Assembly (NCBI GenBank): GCA_018815245.1
Contig: JAHIXK010000008.1
Span: 124,001 to 188,000 of the forward strand
Source of the DNA: Gammaproteobacteria bacterium
GTDB taxonomy: Bacteria > Pseudomonadota > Gammaproteobacteria > Burkholderiales > Burkholderiaceae_B
Direction of reading: 5' to 3'
DNA: 64,000 nt
Each line of letters begins with the position of its first letter. The stretch's first letter is position 1. This document shows positions 55,605 to 64,000 of the stretch, one piece after another. A model generated the notes under the pieces. The model ran no database searches. It worked only from the letters and a program-made list of their open reading frames with translations, and was not told the DNA's origin. The translations under genes and the position numbers were made by a program.

Positions 55605-56864
55605 ATGAACCCGACCACCATTGAAATGATTGGCGCCAGTTTGTTCGCCATTGCCGTCATCCATACATTTTCGACCAAGTACTTTGAACGTTTGGCCCAC
55701 TCGCAGCCGAATCATTCCGGCCTGTGGCACTTGTTGGGTGAAGTAGAGGCTGTGTTCGGCTTTTGGGCCATGGTGCTGGTGGTGTTCATGTTTTTCGTGG
55801 TTGGCCAAAGTGGTGCCATTGAATATGTTGACACGCGAAATTACACCGAACCCCTGTTTGTATTTGCCATTATGGTGATTGCAGCCAGCAAGCCAATTCT
55901 GGTGTTGGCTGGGCGCATTGTGCGTTTGGTGGCATCGCTGATTCCAATTGACCGGCAAGTGGCGTATTTCTTTACCACCCTGTCGATTGTGCCGCTGTTG
56001 GGTTCCTTTATTACCGAACCCGCCGCAATGACCCTGGCGGCTTTCCTGCTGCGTGACCGTTTTTATACCCAGGGCATCAGCAACAAACTGATGTACGGCA
56101 CACTCGGCGTGTTGTTTGTGAACATTTCAATTGGTGGAACGCTGACCCCGTTTGCCGCGCCGCCTGTGTTGATGGTGGCTGCAAAGTGGGGCTTTGACAT
56201 TCAATACATGTTGACCATGTTTGGCTGGAAAGCGGCTATTGCGGTGTTTGTGAATGCGTCGGTGCTGACCTTCCTGTTCGCCAAAGAATTGACTGCCATG
56301 CAAAAGCCTTCCGAAAATGGGCCCAAAGAAAACATGCCGGTGTGGGTAATTGTCACCCACTTGCTGTTTTTGGTGGGCGTGGTGGTGTTTGCGCACCACC
56401 CCGCAGTATTTATGGGGTTGTTCTTGTTCTTTCTGGGTTACACCAGTGCTTACAGCCAGTACCAGGACAAACTGATTTTGAAAGAAGGCCTGATGGTGGC
56501 ATTCTTTCTGGCTGGTTTGGTGGTGTTGGGTGGCATGCAGGCTTGGTGGTTGCAAGATGTATTGAAGGGCATGAGCCCCACCGCGCTGTACTACGGCGCC
56601 ACGGCATTGACAGCAATTACCGACAACGCAGCATTGACTTATTTGGGTTCTCTGGTCGAAGGTGTGGACGATCAGTTTAAATACGCCTTGGTGGCTGGCG
56701 CTGTAACGGGGGGTGGTTTGACCGTGATTGCGAACGCACCCAACCCGGCAGGCTTTGCAATTCTGCAAAAGTATTTCAATGATGGTTCAATTAACGCTGG
56801 CAAATTGTTTGTCGCCGCTTTGGGGCCAACTTTGGTGGCGGTTGCTGCGTTTCAATTGTTGTAA
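55605..56864 (+). CDS. Putative Na+/H+ antiporter (PF07399-type)
   Basis: Membrane protein of 419 residues and about 11 helices. The central motifs GSFITEPAAMTLAAFLLRDRFY and NISIGGTLTPFAAPPVLMVA, and ITDNAALTYLGSLVEG near the C-terminus, match the putative Na+/H+ antiporter family related to NhaD/ArsB-type ion transporters. The Asp-Asn-Ala motif in the last helices is typical of ion-binding sites. Substrate is untested. AAGGGA upstream supports the ATG. mgtE follows after 24 bp. Confidence 0.8.
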   Translation: MNPTTIEMIGASLFAIAVIHTFSTKYFERLAHSQPNHSGLWHLLGEVEAVFGFWAMVLVVFMFFVVGQSGAIEYVDTRNYTEPLFVFAIMVIAASKPILVLAGRIVRLVASLIPIDRQVAYFFTTLSIVPLLGSFITEPAAMTLAAFLLRDRFYTQGISNKLMYGTLGVLFVNISIGGTLTPFAAPPVLMVAAKWGFDIQYMLTMFGWKAAIAVFVNASVLTFLFAKELTAMQKPSENGPKENMPVWVIVTHLLFLVGVVVFAHHPAVFMGLFLFFLGYTSAYSQYQDKLILKEGLMVAFFLAGLVVLGGMQAWWLQDVLKGMSPTALYYGATALTAITDNAALTYLGSLVEGVDDQFKYALVAGAVTGGGLTVIANAPNPAGFAILQKYFNDGSINAGKLFVAALGPTLVAVAAFQLL

Positions 56865-56888
56865 AACACAACTTTTCAGGACTTTGTT

Positions 56889-58385
56889 TTGAGCGAACAA
56901 GACACCGATTATCACGGTCAGGAGCCAGCGGTTGAGCTGCCTCACGATCTCGATGATGCACAGCGGGCATTGGCCGAAGTGCAGGCCTTGTTGCGCAAAC
57001 AAAAAGTAATCGAGAGTGTTGTTCACAACCAGCAAACCACGGTTAATCCTGAACGGCAAAGTTTGGTGGAGGAGCTGGTGCACCGCCAGCACCTGACCGA
57101 ACTTGGCAACAAGCTGTACCTGCTTCACCCCGCCGACGTGGCCTATGTGCTGGAAAGTCTGCCGCAAGAAGACCGCATGTTGGTGTGGGGCTTGGTGCGC
57201 TCGGACCGCGATGGCGACATTCTGCTTGAATTGAGCGACGCGGTTCGCGAAGCCCTGATCAAGTCCATGGACAGCGAGGAATTGTTCGCTGCCACGGAAT
57301 CTCTTGATGCCGATGAAATTGCAGAACTGGCCCCCGACCTGCCACGCGACGTGGTGGAAAAGCTGGCCAGTGGCTTGAGCCTTGAGGAGCGCGAACAACT
57401 GCGTGCCGCCATGAGCTACCCCGAAGACACCGTGGGTGCGCGCATGGACTTCGACATGGTGACCATTCGCGATGACGTGACCCTGGAAGTGGTGTTGCGT
57501 TACCTGCGCCGCTTCGATGAATTGCCTGAACAAACTGACCAAGTGTTTGTGGTCGATCGTGTTGATCATTTCAAAGGCAGCTTGCCTTTGGACCGTTTGC
57601 TGGTGAACGAGCCCGAAACACTGGTAAGCGAGGTGATGAGCCGTGAAGTGCTGATGCTGTCGGCACTCGACGACGCCTACGAGGCCGCACAGGCCTTCGA
57701 GCGTTATGACCTGGTTTCTGCACCCGTGCTGGATCCTTCGGGCAAGCTGATTGGCCGCCTCACCGTGAACGAGGTGGTGGACGTGATCCGTGAAGAAAGC
57801 GAAGCGGATTTGCTTTCCAGCGCGGGTTTGCGTGAAGAGGAAGACCTGTTCGCCTCGGTGTGGGAGTCGGCAAAAAACCGCTGGCTGTGGCTGGGCTTGA
57901 ATTTGTGTACCGCATTTTTTGCCAGCCGAGTGATCGACACCTTTGAAGGCACCATTGCCAAAGTGGTGGCCCTGGCAACACTCATGCCGATTGTGGCGGG
58001 CATTGCCGGCAATTCCGGCAATCAAACCATGACCCTGATGATTCGTTCGCTGGCTTTGGGCCAGGTTACAGCGGCCAACTTCAAACTGTTGCTGAAAAAG
58101 GAACTGGCCATTGCCGGCCTGAATGGCCTAGTGTGGGGCAGCCTGGCTGGCTTGGCAGCGTGGGGCCTGTATTACGGCACCCCGAACGCCGTGATGTTGG
58201 GTTTGTTGATGACACTGGCCGTGATGCTGAACCTGTTGGTGGGTTCCCTGGTTGGCGTTATGGTGCCCTTGGGCCTCGAGAAAATGGGCCGCGACCCGGC
58301 AATGGGTTCGTCGGTGTTGCTTACTTTCACCACCGACAGCATGGGCTTCTTCATCTTTCTGGGCCTGGCCTCGATTTTCTTCTAG
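56889..58385 (+). CDS. mgtE: Magnesium transporter MgtE
   Basis: Mg2+ channel of 498 residues: cytosolic N domain of helical repeats (about 35-160), CBS pair (about 165-290, GARMDFDMVTIRDDVTLEVVLRYLRR and VSAPVLDPSGKLIGRLTV), plug helix and a five-helix pore domain (about 320-498) with MPIVAGIAGNSGNQTMTLMIR, the conserved Mg-selectivity stretch. The start is TTG at 56889 with AGGA 7 nt above; no ATG follows before the N domain. It ends 3 bp before the glycosyltransferase gene. Confidence 0.93.
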   Translation: MSEQDTDYHGQEPAVELPHDLDDAQRALAEVQALLRKQKVIESVVHNQQTTVNPERQSLVEELVHRQHLTELGNKLYLLHPADVAYVLESLPQEDRMLVWGLVRSDRDGDILLELSDAVREALIKSMDSEELFAATESLDADEIAELAPDLPRDVVEKLASGLSLEEREQLRAAMSYPEDTVGARMDFDMVTIRDDVTLEVVLRYLRRFDELPEQTDQVFVVDRVDHFKGSLPLDRLLVNEPETLVSEVMSREVLMLSALDDAYEAAQAFERYDLVSAPVLDPSGKLIGRLTVNEVVDVIREESEADLLSSAGLREEEDLFASVWESAKNRWLWLGLNLCTAFFASRVIDTFEGTIAKVVALATLMPIVAGIAGNSGNQTMTLMIRSLALGQVTAANFKLLLKKELAIAGLNGLVWGSLAGLAAWGLYYGTPNAVMLGLLMTLAVMLNLLVGSLVGVMVPLGLEKMGRDPAMGSSVLLTFTTDSMGFFIFLGLASIFF

Positions 58386-58388
58386 GGC

Positions 58389-59765
58389 ATGCACCCAGTG
58401 CTGCCCGCCGCGCCCGCCATTTCTATCGTAGTGCCCGTGTACAACGAAGTGCCGGGCCATCAAACAGATTCATTTTCTCCCCGAATTCAGGCCTTGCTTG
58501 CATTGCTTCGTGCGGGGGATGAAATTGTGCTGGTCGACGGCGGGTCCAGCGATTCAAGCTGGCCGGCCTTGCTGGCCCTTGCACAGCACCCGCAGATTAC
58601 TGCCATTCAAAGTACCAAAGGCCGCGCACGGCAAATGAATGCCGGTGCAGCGCAGGCCAAGGGTGATGTGTTGCTTTTTTTGCATGCAGACACAGTGTTG
58701 GGTTTGGCGGCCTGGAATGCGTTGTTGACCCAAGCCAGTGCCCGTGCCTGGGGGCGTTTCGATGTGCAAATTGAAGGCCAAAGCAGGTGGTTGCCAGTGG
58801 TTGCGTGGTTCATGAACCAGCGGTCGCGTTTGAGCAAAATTGGCACGGGCGATCAGGCCTTGTTTGTGGGCCGCAATTTGTTTCAGGGTGTTGGCGGTTT
58901 TCCTGAACAGCCCCTGATGGAAGATATCGAGCTGTGCAAACGTTTGAAGCGCACGGCACCTGAATGTTTTCTGGCGATTCGTTCGCACGTGCTTACCTCT
59001 GGGCGGCGCTGGGATACCCATGGCGCGTGGTCAACCATCGTGCTGATGTGGCTTTTTCGATTTCAATATTGGCGCGGTGTGCCAGCCGCCGAACTGGCCC
59101 GGCGGTATGCCGATACGCGCGGGAAATTGCCGATAACTGTTGCCGTGTTTGCAAAGTACCCGCTGGCAGGCCGCGTAAAAACCCGACTGGAGCCGCTGTT
59201 GGGCGCACAGCAATGCGCAGCCTTTGCGCGCTACCTGTTGCTAAGCACCCTTGATAAACTGCAGTGCGTGAATGTGGCCTTGTGGACCGATGGGGGTACC
59301 GATGAGCAATGGGATGCATTGTTGGGTGGTAGGCCCGTGGCGCGCCATGTTCAGCCCCAGGGCCATTTGGGCCTGCGCATGCAAACAGCAGTGGAAACGC
59401 ACCTGAAGCAAAGCGAGATGGTGGTGTTGCTGGGGCCCGATGCCGTGCAGTTTACACCTGCCGATTTGGGTGAATTGAGACTGGCGGCGAAGACATACGC
59501 CATTGCATTTGTGCCTGCGCATGACGGTGGATATGTGGCGCTGGCCTGCACACGCTGTTTGCCTGCTGTGTTTTCTGAATCAATTGACTGGGGAACACCC
59601 CGGGTGGCGGAACAAACCCGAATGATTTTGAGTCAACACAATCAGCAGGCAAAGTGGTTGCGCCCCCAGATCGACATCGACGAGCCCGGGGATTTGGAAA
59701 AAGCGATTGATGCGGGTTGTGTACCTGCTGATTGGGCTGAACGTTATAAGAACGAACAGCCTTAA
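58389..59765 (+). CDS. Fusion of two rSAM/arsenosugar-type transferase domains (TIGR04283-like plus TIGR04282-like)
   Basis: Protein of 458 residues. The N half (about 1-235) is a GT-A family 2 glycosyltransferase: ISIVVPVYNEV, VLVDGGSSDSSW, GRARQMNAGAAQ, LFLHADT and EDIELCKRL, fitting TIGR04283. The C half (about 245-440) is the DUF2064/TIGR04282 type: ITVAVFAKYPLAGRVKTRLEP, LLGPDAVQFTP and FVPAHDGGYVALAC. Both domains are usually separate neighbouring genes near radical-SAM or arsenic-methylation genes, which I do not see here. It starts 3 bp after mgtE, and a DUF3047 gene follows after 26 bp. Confidence 0.85.
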   Translation: MHPVLPAAPAISIVVPVYNEVPGHQTDSFSPRIQALLALLRAGDEIVLVDGGSSDSSWPALLALAQHPQITAIQSTKGRARQMNAGAAQAKGDVLLFLHADTVLGLAAWNALLTQASARAWGRFDVQIEGQSRWLPVVAWFMNQRSRLSKIGTGDQALFVGRNLFQGVGGFPEQPLMEDIELCKRLKRTAPECFLAIRSHVLTSGRRWDTHGAWSTIVLMWLFRFQYWRGVPAAELARRYADTRGKLPITVAVFAKYPLAGRVKTRLEPLLGAQQCAAFARYLLLSTLDKLQCVNVALWTDGGTDEQWDALLGGRPVARHVQPQGHLGLRMQTAVETHLKQSEMVVLLGPDAVQFTPADLGELRLAAKTYAIAFVPAHDGGYVALACTRCLPAVFSESIDWGTPRVAEQTRMILSQHNQQAKWLRPQIDIDEPGDLEKAIDAGCVPADWAERYKNEQP

Positions 59766-59791
59766 GCCGAACCGGTAGCGAAGGACAAACG

Positions 59792-60559
59792 ATGGGCGTG
59801 AATGGAAATCAAATGAAAACGACAAGCTACAAACATCGGTTTTTTTTCGGGGTGTGTGTATTCCCGCTGTTTGGCGCCATTCTTGCACCTGCCCAAGCTG
59901 GGGAGCCTTTGAAGCCTTGGCCTGCGGATGTGGCTGCCGGCATTCCCGCACCTTGGAAGGCGCAATACCACCCGGACATTGCGGCGCACACACAGTTCAA
60001 TCTGATCAAGCAAGGCGATAAAACCGTGCTGCAGGCCGATGCTGACATGGCCTATGGCACGCTGATACACCCATTTTCCAAATCCACCGTATTAAAAACA
60101 TTAAGCTGGGAATGGCAAATGCTGACCCAACCCACCAAGGCCAATTTGCAAACGAAGGCTGGCGACGACGCAGGCGCGAAGTTGTGCGCATTCATACAGA
60201 TTGACGAAAGAAAGTTGGGGATTGGAACCCGACTGGCCCTGGCCGCCGCGCGCACTGTGTCGGGCGAGCGTTTGCCTGCAGCTACCTTGTGTTATGTGTG
60301 GGGCACACCCGGTGAAAGAGTTGGGCAGGTGTTTGATAACCCGTTCACCGAGCGGGTGAAGAATATTGTGGTGCGGGATACAGCAACAAGCAGCGAGCTG
60401 ATTGCTGAAAACCGTGACCTGCAAGCCGATGCGCGCAAAGCCTTCGGTGCCGAATTGCCGGAAGGGCCGGTGATGTTCACCGGCATTGCCTTGGGTGCAG
60501 ATTCAGACAACACCAAGTCGAAGGCGAAGGCCTTGTTTGGAAAGGTTAGTGTGCAGTAA
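59792..60559 (+). CDS. DUF3047 exported protein
   Basis: Protein of 255 residues with a signal peptide (FFFGVCVFPLFGAILAPAQAG, cleavage near 36). DUF3047 features are KTLSWEWQMLTQP, DDAGAKLCAFIQID, LCYVWGTPGERVGQ, NPFTERVKNIVVRD, ENRDLQADARKAFGAE and the terminal ALGADSDNTKSKAKALFGKV. Function is unknown; carbohydrate-binding-like folds have been suggested. The ATG at 59792 has AAGGA 6 nt above; an ATG at 59813 also fits. Co-transcription with the transferase fusion is likely. Confidence 0.85.
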   Translation: MGVNGNQMKTTSYKHRFFFGVCVFPLFGAILAPAQAGEPLKPWPADVAAGIPAPWKAQYHPDIAAHTQFNLIKQGDKTVLQADADMAYGTLIHPFSKSTVLKTLSWEWQMLTQPTKANLQTKAGDDAGAKLCAFIQIDERKLGIGTRLALAAARTVSGERLPAATLCYVWGTPGERVGQVFDNPFTERVKNIVVRDTATSSELIAENRDLQADARKAFGAELPEGPVMFTGIALGADSDNTKSKAKALFGKVSVQ

Positions 60560-60568
60560 TCTGGCGTT

Positions 60569-61195
60569 TTAGTGATTCAAATTCATCGTCTTCACAATCC
60601 GCTCGCAGTACCGCGCAATCTGGTCGATTTCCAGATTCACCGGGCTGCCCGCTTTCAGGTGTTTCAACGTGGTCATTTGCACGGTGTGCGGAATCAGGTT
60701 GATGTGAATATCGCATTCACCGCTTGCATGATCGTCCACTTTGTTCACAGTCAGGCTGACGCCGTTCACGGTCACCGAGCCCTTGTAGGCGAAGAAGGGC
60801 GACAGGGTTTTCGGTGCGCGAATTTGCAGGTGCCAGCTTTCACCCACGGGTTCGAATTCGGCAACATTGCCCAAGCCATCGACGTGGCCGCTTACCAAGT
60901 GGCCGCCCACACGGTCGGACAAGCGCATGGCTTTTTCCAGGTTCACTTCACCGGGCTGGCTTAGGCCCACGGTTTTCGACAAACTTTCCTGTGATACATC
61001 CACGTGAAAGGTGTGGTCGGCCATGGCCACCACGGTCATGCAGGCGCCCTGAATGGCAATGCTGTCGCCAAGTTTGATGTCCGAGAAATCAAGCGTGGGG
61101 GCATGCACGGCAAGGCGAACGCCTGCGTAGGCCGAGTTTTGAAGGGGTTCAACAGTTTTAATTTGACCGATCGATTCAATAATTCCGGTGAACAT
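60569..61195 (-). CDS. ribE: Riboflavin synthase, alpha chain
   Basis: Dismutates two lumazines into riboflavin. The 208 residues form two homologous barrel repeats: MFTGIIESIGQIKTV (repeat 1), LGDSIAIQGACMTVVAM and then GSVTVNGVSLTVNKV (repeat 2), each with the substrate Thr/Ser. The C-terminal helix mediates trimer formation. Fourth gene of glyA-nrdR-ribD-ribE; starts 8 bp after ribD. It ends 9 bp from the convergent DUF3047 gene. No FMN riboswitch was seen. Confidence 0.95.
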   Translation of the reverse strand: MFTGIIESIGQIKTVEPLQNSAYAGVRLAVHAPTLDFSDIKLGDSIAIQGACMTVVAMADHTFHVDVSQESLSKTVGLSQPGEVNLEKAMRLSDRVGGHLVSGHVDGLGNVAEFEPVGESWHLQIRAPKTLSPFFAYKGSVTVNGVSLTVNKVDDHASGECDIHINLIPHTVQMTTLKHLKAGSPVNLEIDQIARYCERIVKTMNLNH

Positions 61196-61203
61196 GGGTG
61201 CTA

Positions 61204-62337
61204 CTACTCCTGATTATTTTGAACCCACGTAATTCGCAGGTCCTGTCCAATTTGTTCAAATGAATGAATGGCCCAGCTTACATAAGCGGGCAGGGTGTCC
61301 TGTTCAGGCAGGCGGAACAGGCCTTGGCCTGGCCCCAGGAAGCGGGGGGCAATGTACTGCACAATTTCATCCACCAAGCCGGCTTGCAGGAACGATCCAT
61401 TCAAGCCAAAGCCAGCCTCAAGGTGCAGTTCATTGACACCACGTTGCGCCAATTCCTGCAGCAGGCGCAGCAGGTCTGTTTTTACTTTCCCTGCGTGCAA
61501 GCCTGCGGCAATTGGTGCTACGTTCAGTGCTTCAATGTTTGCGGCGTTGGGGTGGGTACTCAACCAAGCCGGTGCATCAGGTTCAGTGTGTGCAATGAGT
61601 ACGCGCCCGGTTTGCAGCAACAGCGCATCGGGCGATATTTCCAGTTTGCTGTCGACAATCACTTTCAGGGGCTGGCGATCGGTGTCGATGCCGCGAACAT
61701 TCAATTGCGGGTTGTCTGCTTTTACAGTGCCAATACCGCTGAGCACAGCGCAGGCTTGGGCACGCAGATGGTGGCCATCCAGCCGGGCTTCCTCGCCGGT
61801 AATCCATTGGCTTACCCCGTTGTTCAGGGCGCTAATGCCATCTGCACTGCTGGCCACTTTCAGGCGCACCCAGGGGCGCTGGCGTTCCATGCGGCTGAAA
61901 AAACCACGGTTGATCCAGCGGGCTTTCTCAACCAGCACGCCGTTTGCAGTTTCAATGCCAGCCGTTTGCAAAATGGCCATGCCTTTGCCCGCAACCAGTG
62001 GGTTGGGGTCAAGCACTGCTGCTACAACCCGGGCAACGCCTGTGGCCACCAAAGCTTCAGCACATGGGCCTGTGCGGCCATGGTGGGCGCAGGGTTCCAG
62101 GGTTACATAGGCTGTGCTGCCTTGCAGGGAAACACCACGTGTTTTCGCATCGGCAATTGCTTGCACTTCGGCATGGCCTTCGCCAGCCTTGGCGTGGAAG
62201 CCTTCCGCAATTGCAGCGCCACCGCGCACAAACACGCAACCCACGCGCGGATTGGGCGTGGTGCTGTATTGGCCCTTCCAGGCCAGGTTCAGCGCATATT
62301 GCATCCAGTGTTCATCGCTTGGGTGGTTTGTCACCAT
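61204..62337 (-). CDS. ribD: Bifunctional riboflavin deaminase/reductase RibD
   Basis: Deaminates and then reduces the pyrimidine intermediate of riboflavin synthesis. In 377 residues the zinc deaminase domain (about 1-150) has GEGHAEVQAI (His, Glu) and TLEPCAHHGRTGPCAEAL (two Cys). The reductase domain (about 155-370) has VRLKVASSADG, LVDEIVQYIAPRFLG and the NADPH-binding stretch. It starts 3 bp after nrdR. Confidence 0.94.
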   Translation of the reverse strand: MVTNHPSDEHWMQYALNLAWKGQYSTTPNPRVGCVFVRGGAAIAEGFHAKAGEGHAEVQAIADAKTRGVSLQGSTAYVTLEPCAHHGRTGPCAEALVATGVARVVAAVLDPNPLVAGKGMAILQTAGIETANGVLVEKARWINRGFFSRMERQRPWVRLKVASSADGISALNNGVSQWITGEEARLDGHHLRAQACAVLSGIGTVKADNPQLNVRGIDTDRQPLKVIVDSKLEISPDALLLQTGRVLIAHTEPDAPAWLSTHPNAANIEALNVAPIAAGLHAGKVKTDLLRLLQELAQRGVNELHLEAGFGLNGSFLQAGLVDEIVQYIAPRFLGPGQGLFRLPEQDTLPAYVSWAIHSFEQIGQDLRITWVQNNQE

Positions 62338-62340
62338 GGC

Positions 62341-62808
62341 TTAAACGCCTTTTTTGGTGGGGGCGGTCAAGTGTGCAATTTCTTCCGAGAAACTTTGCAG
62401 GTCTTCGAAGCTTTTGTAAACCGAAGCAAAGCGAATGTAGGCCACCGTGTCGAGTTGTTTGAGTTGTTGCATGACCAACTCACCCAAAAATTTGGTGTCC
62501 ACTTCCCGTGCAGCACTCACCAGCAGTTTTTCTTCAATGCTGGAAATGGCGTCGTCAATGGCTTCTGCGCGGACAGGGCGTTTGCGCAGCGCCAGCATCA
62601 AGCTGCCGCGCAGTTTGTCGCGCGAGAACTCAACCCGCGAGCCATCTTTTTTTACGATGGCGGGCAGAAACAGTTCTGCCCGTTCGTAGGTGGTGAAGCG
62701 TTTGCCACAACTGCTGCATTGCCTGCGGCGTCGAATCGCGTCGCCTTCTTCAGACGTGCGCGAATCAACTACCTGGGTGTCGGCGTTGCCGCAGAAGGGG
62801 CATTTCAT
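62341..62808 (-). CDS. nrdR: Ribonucleotide reductase regulator NrdR
   Basis: Zinc-ATP-cone repressor of nrd genes, 155 residues. The zinc ribbon has CPFC and CSSC ([32 protein letters not shown]). The ATP-cone runs about 48-140 ([17 protein letters not shown] precedes it). In proteobacteria nrdR often precedes ribD. It binds NrdR boxes near nrd genes, none of which are in this window. Confidence 0.95.
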   Translation of the reverse strand: MKCPFCGNADTQVVDSRTSEEGDAIRRRRQCSSCGKRFTTYERAELFLPAIVKKDGSRVEFSRDKLRGSLMLALRKRPVRAEAIDDAISSIEEKLLVSAAREVDTKFLGELVMQQLKQLDTVAYIRFASVYKSFEDLQSFSEEIAHLTAPTKKGV

Positions 62809-62826
62809 GACGCCGTCGCCCCTGGT

Positions 62827-64000
<1,174 letters not shown>

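Noticed and set aside
56787..58025. 412-residue frame antisense to mgtE
   Set aside because: Same codon-bias artefact; MgtE motifs are complete on the other strand.

Overview
The window comes from a Gram-negative betaproteobacterium, most likely Burkholderiales. A Limnobacter-like genus is my guess from overall character, not something I could test. Supporting signs are the lptD-surA-pdxA-rsmA block, the glyA-nrdR-ribD-ribE block, the rsgA / pterin dehydratase / M48 peptidase / orn block, the AmgK-MurU pair, a MaeB-type malic enzyme with a phosphotransacetylase-like tail, and a perfect CIRCE element before groES. The DNA is dense chromosomal housekeeping sequence. I saw no insertion sequence, prophage, CRISPR array, tRNA or rRNA. 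Both ends cut genes: cysH at the left and glyA at the right.

Layout. 1-4555: sulfate assimilation operon on the minus strand (TauE-type exporter, CysI-type reductase, DUF934, CysH), divergent from a CysB-type regulator. 4556-8211: a beta-hydroxyacid dehydrogenase, a small unknown protein, an alpha/beta hydrolase and a Bcr/CflA-type efflux pump. 8280-11145: cydAB, cytochrome bd oxidase of the short-Q-loop type, with a DUF442 phosphatase-like gene. 11160-18069: an SRPBCC-like protein, murI, then the outer-membrane biogenesis operon lptD-surA-pdxA-rsmA. 18168-24125: amgK-murU, pepP, a ubiquinone hydroxylase, a NUDIX CoA pyrophosphatase and a CobD/CbiB-like membrane protein. 24138-29584: rsgA, pterin dehydratase, M48 protease, orn, an ArnT-like glycosyltransferase and rpmE2.

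29780-34607: a chemoreceptor, groEL-groES with CIRCE, and a membrane-anchored peroxiredoxin-like protein. 34623-38405: a lone TRAP solute-binding protein divergent from a PAS sensor kinase and FixJ-type regulator. 38384-42322: an OmpA-like periplasmic protein, a ClC channel and an RhlE-type RNA helicase with a repetitive tail. 42685-47553: a lipoprotein, dacB, a YqjD/YqjE-type stress operon and ubiD. 47710-52434: a lytic transglycosylase behind a long structured leader, an aminotransferase and maeB. 52520-60559: a patatin phospholipase, a PabB-PabC fusion, a Na+/H+ antiporter, mgtE, a fused pair of arsenosugar-type glycosyltransferase domains and a DUF3047 protein. 60569-64000: ribE, ribD, nrdR and glyA.

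Themes. Cell-wall synthesis and recycling recur (murI, amgK-murU, dacB, lytic transglycosylase, lptD-surA). Respiratory quinone genes are also spread through the window (ubiH-like, ubiD, cydAB). Genes are packed tightly: many start/stop overlaps of 4 bp, two convergent pairs whose stop codons share the bases TTA/TAA, and two convergent pairs overlapping by 22-23 bp. I found no whole new defence or biosynthetic system. The best leads are regulatory RNA candidates (the rpmE2 leader, the lytic transglycosylase leader, and a hairpin over the dacB ribosome-binding site), the orphan TRAP protein paired with a two-component system, the RhlE repeat tail, the double-transferase fusion and the membrane-bound peroxiredoxin-like protein. 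Motif positions and promoter matches were read by eye. No database search was run.
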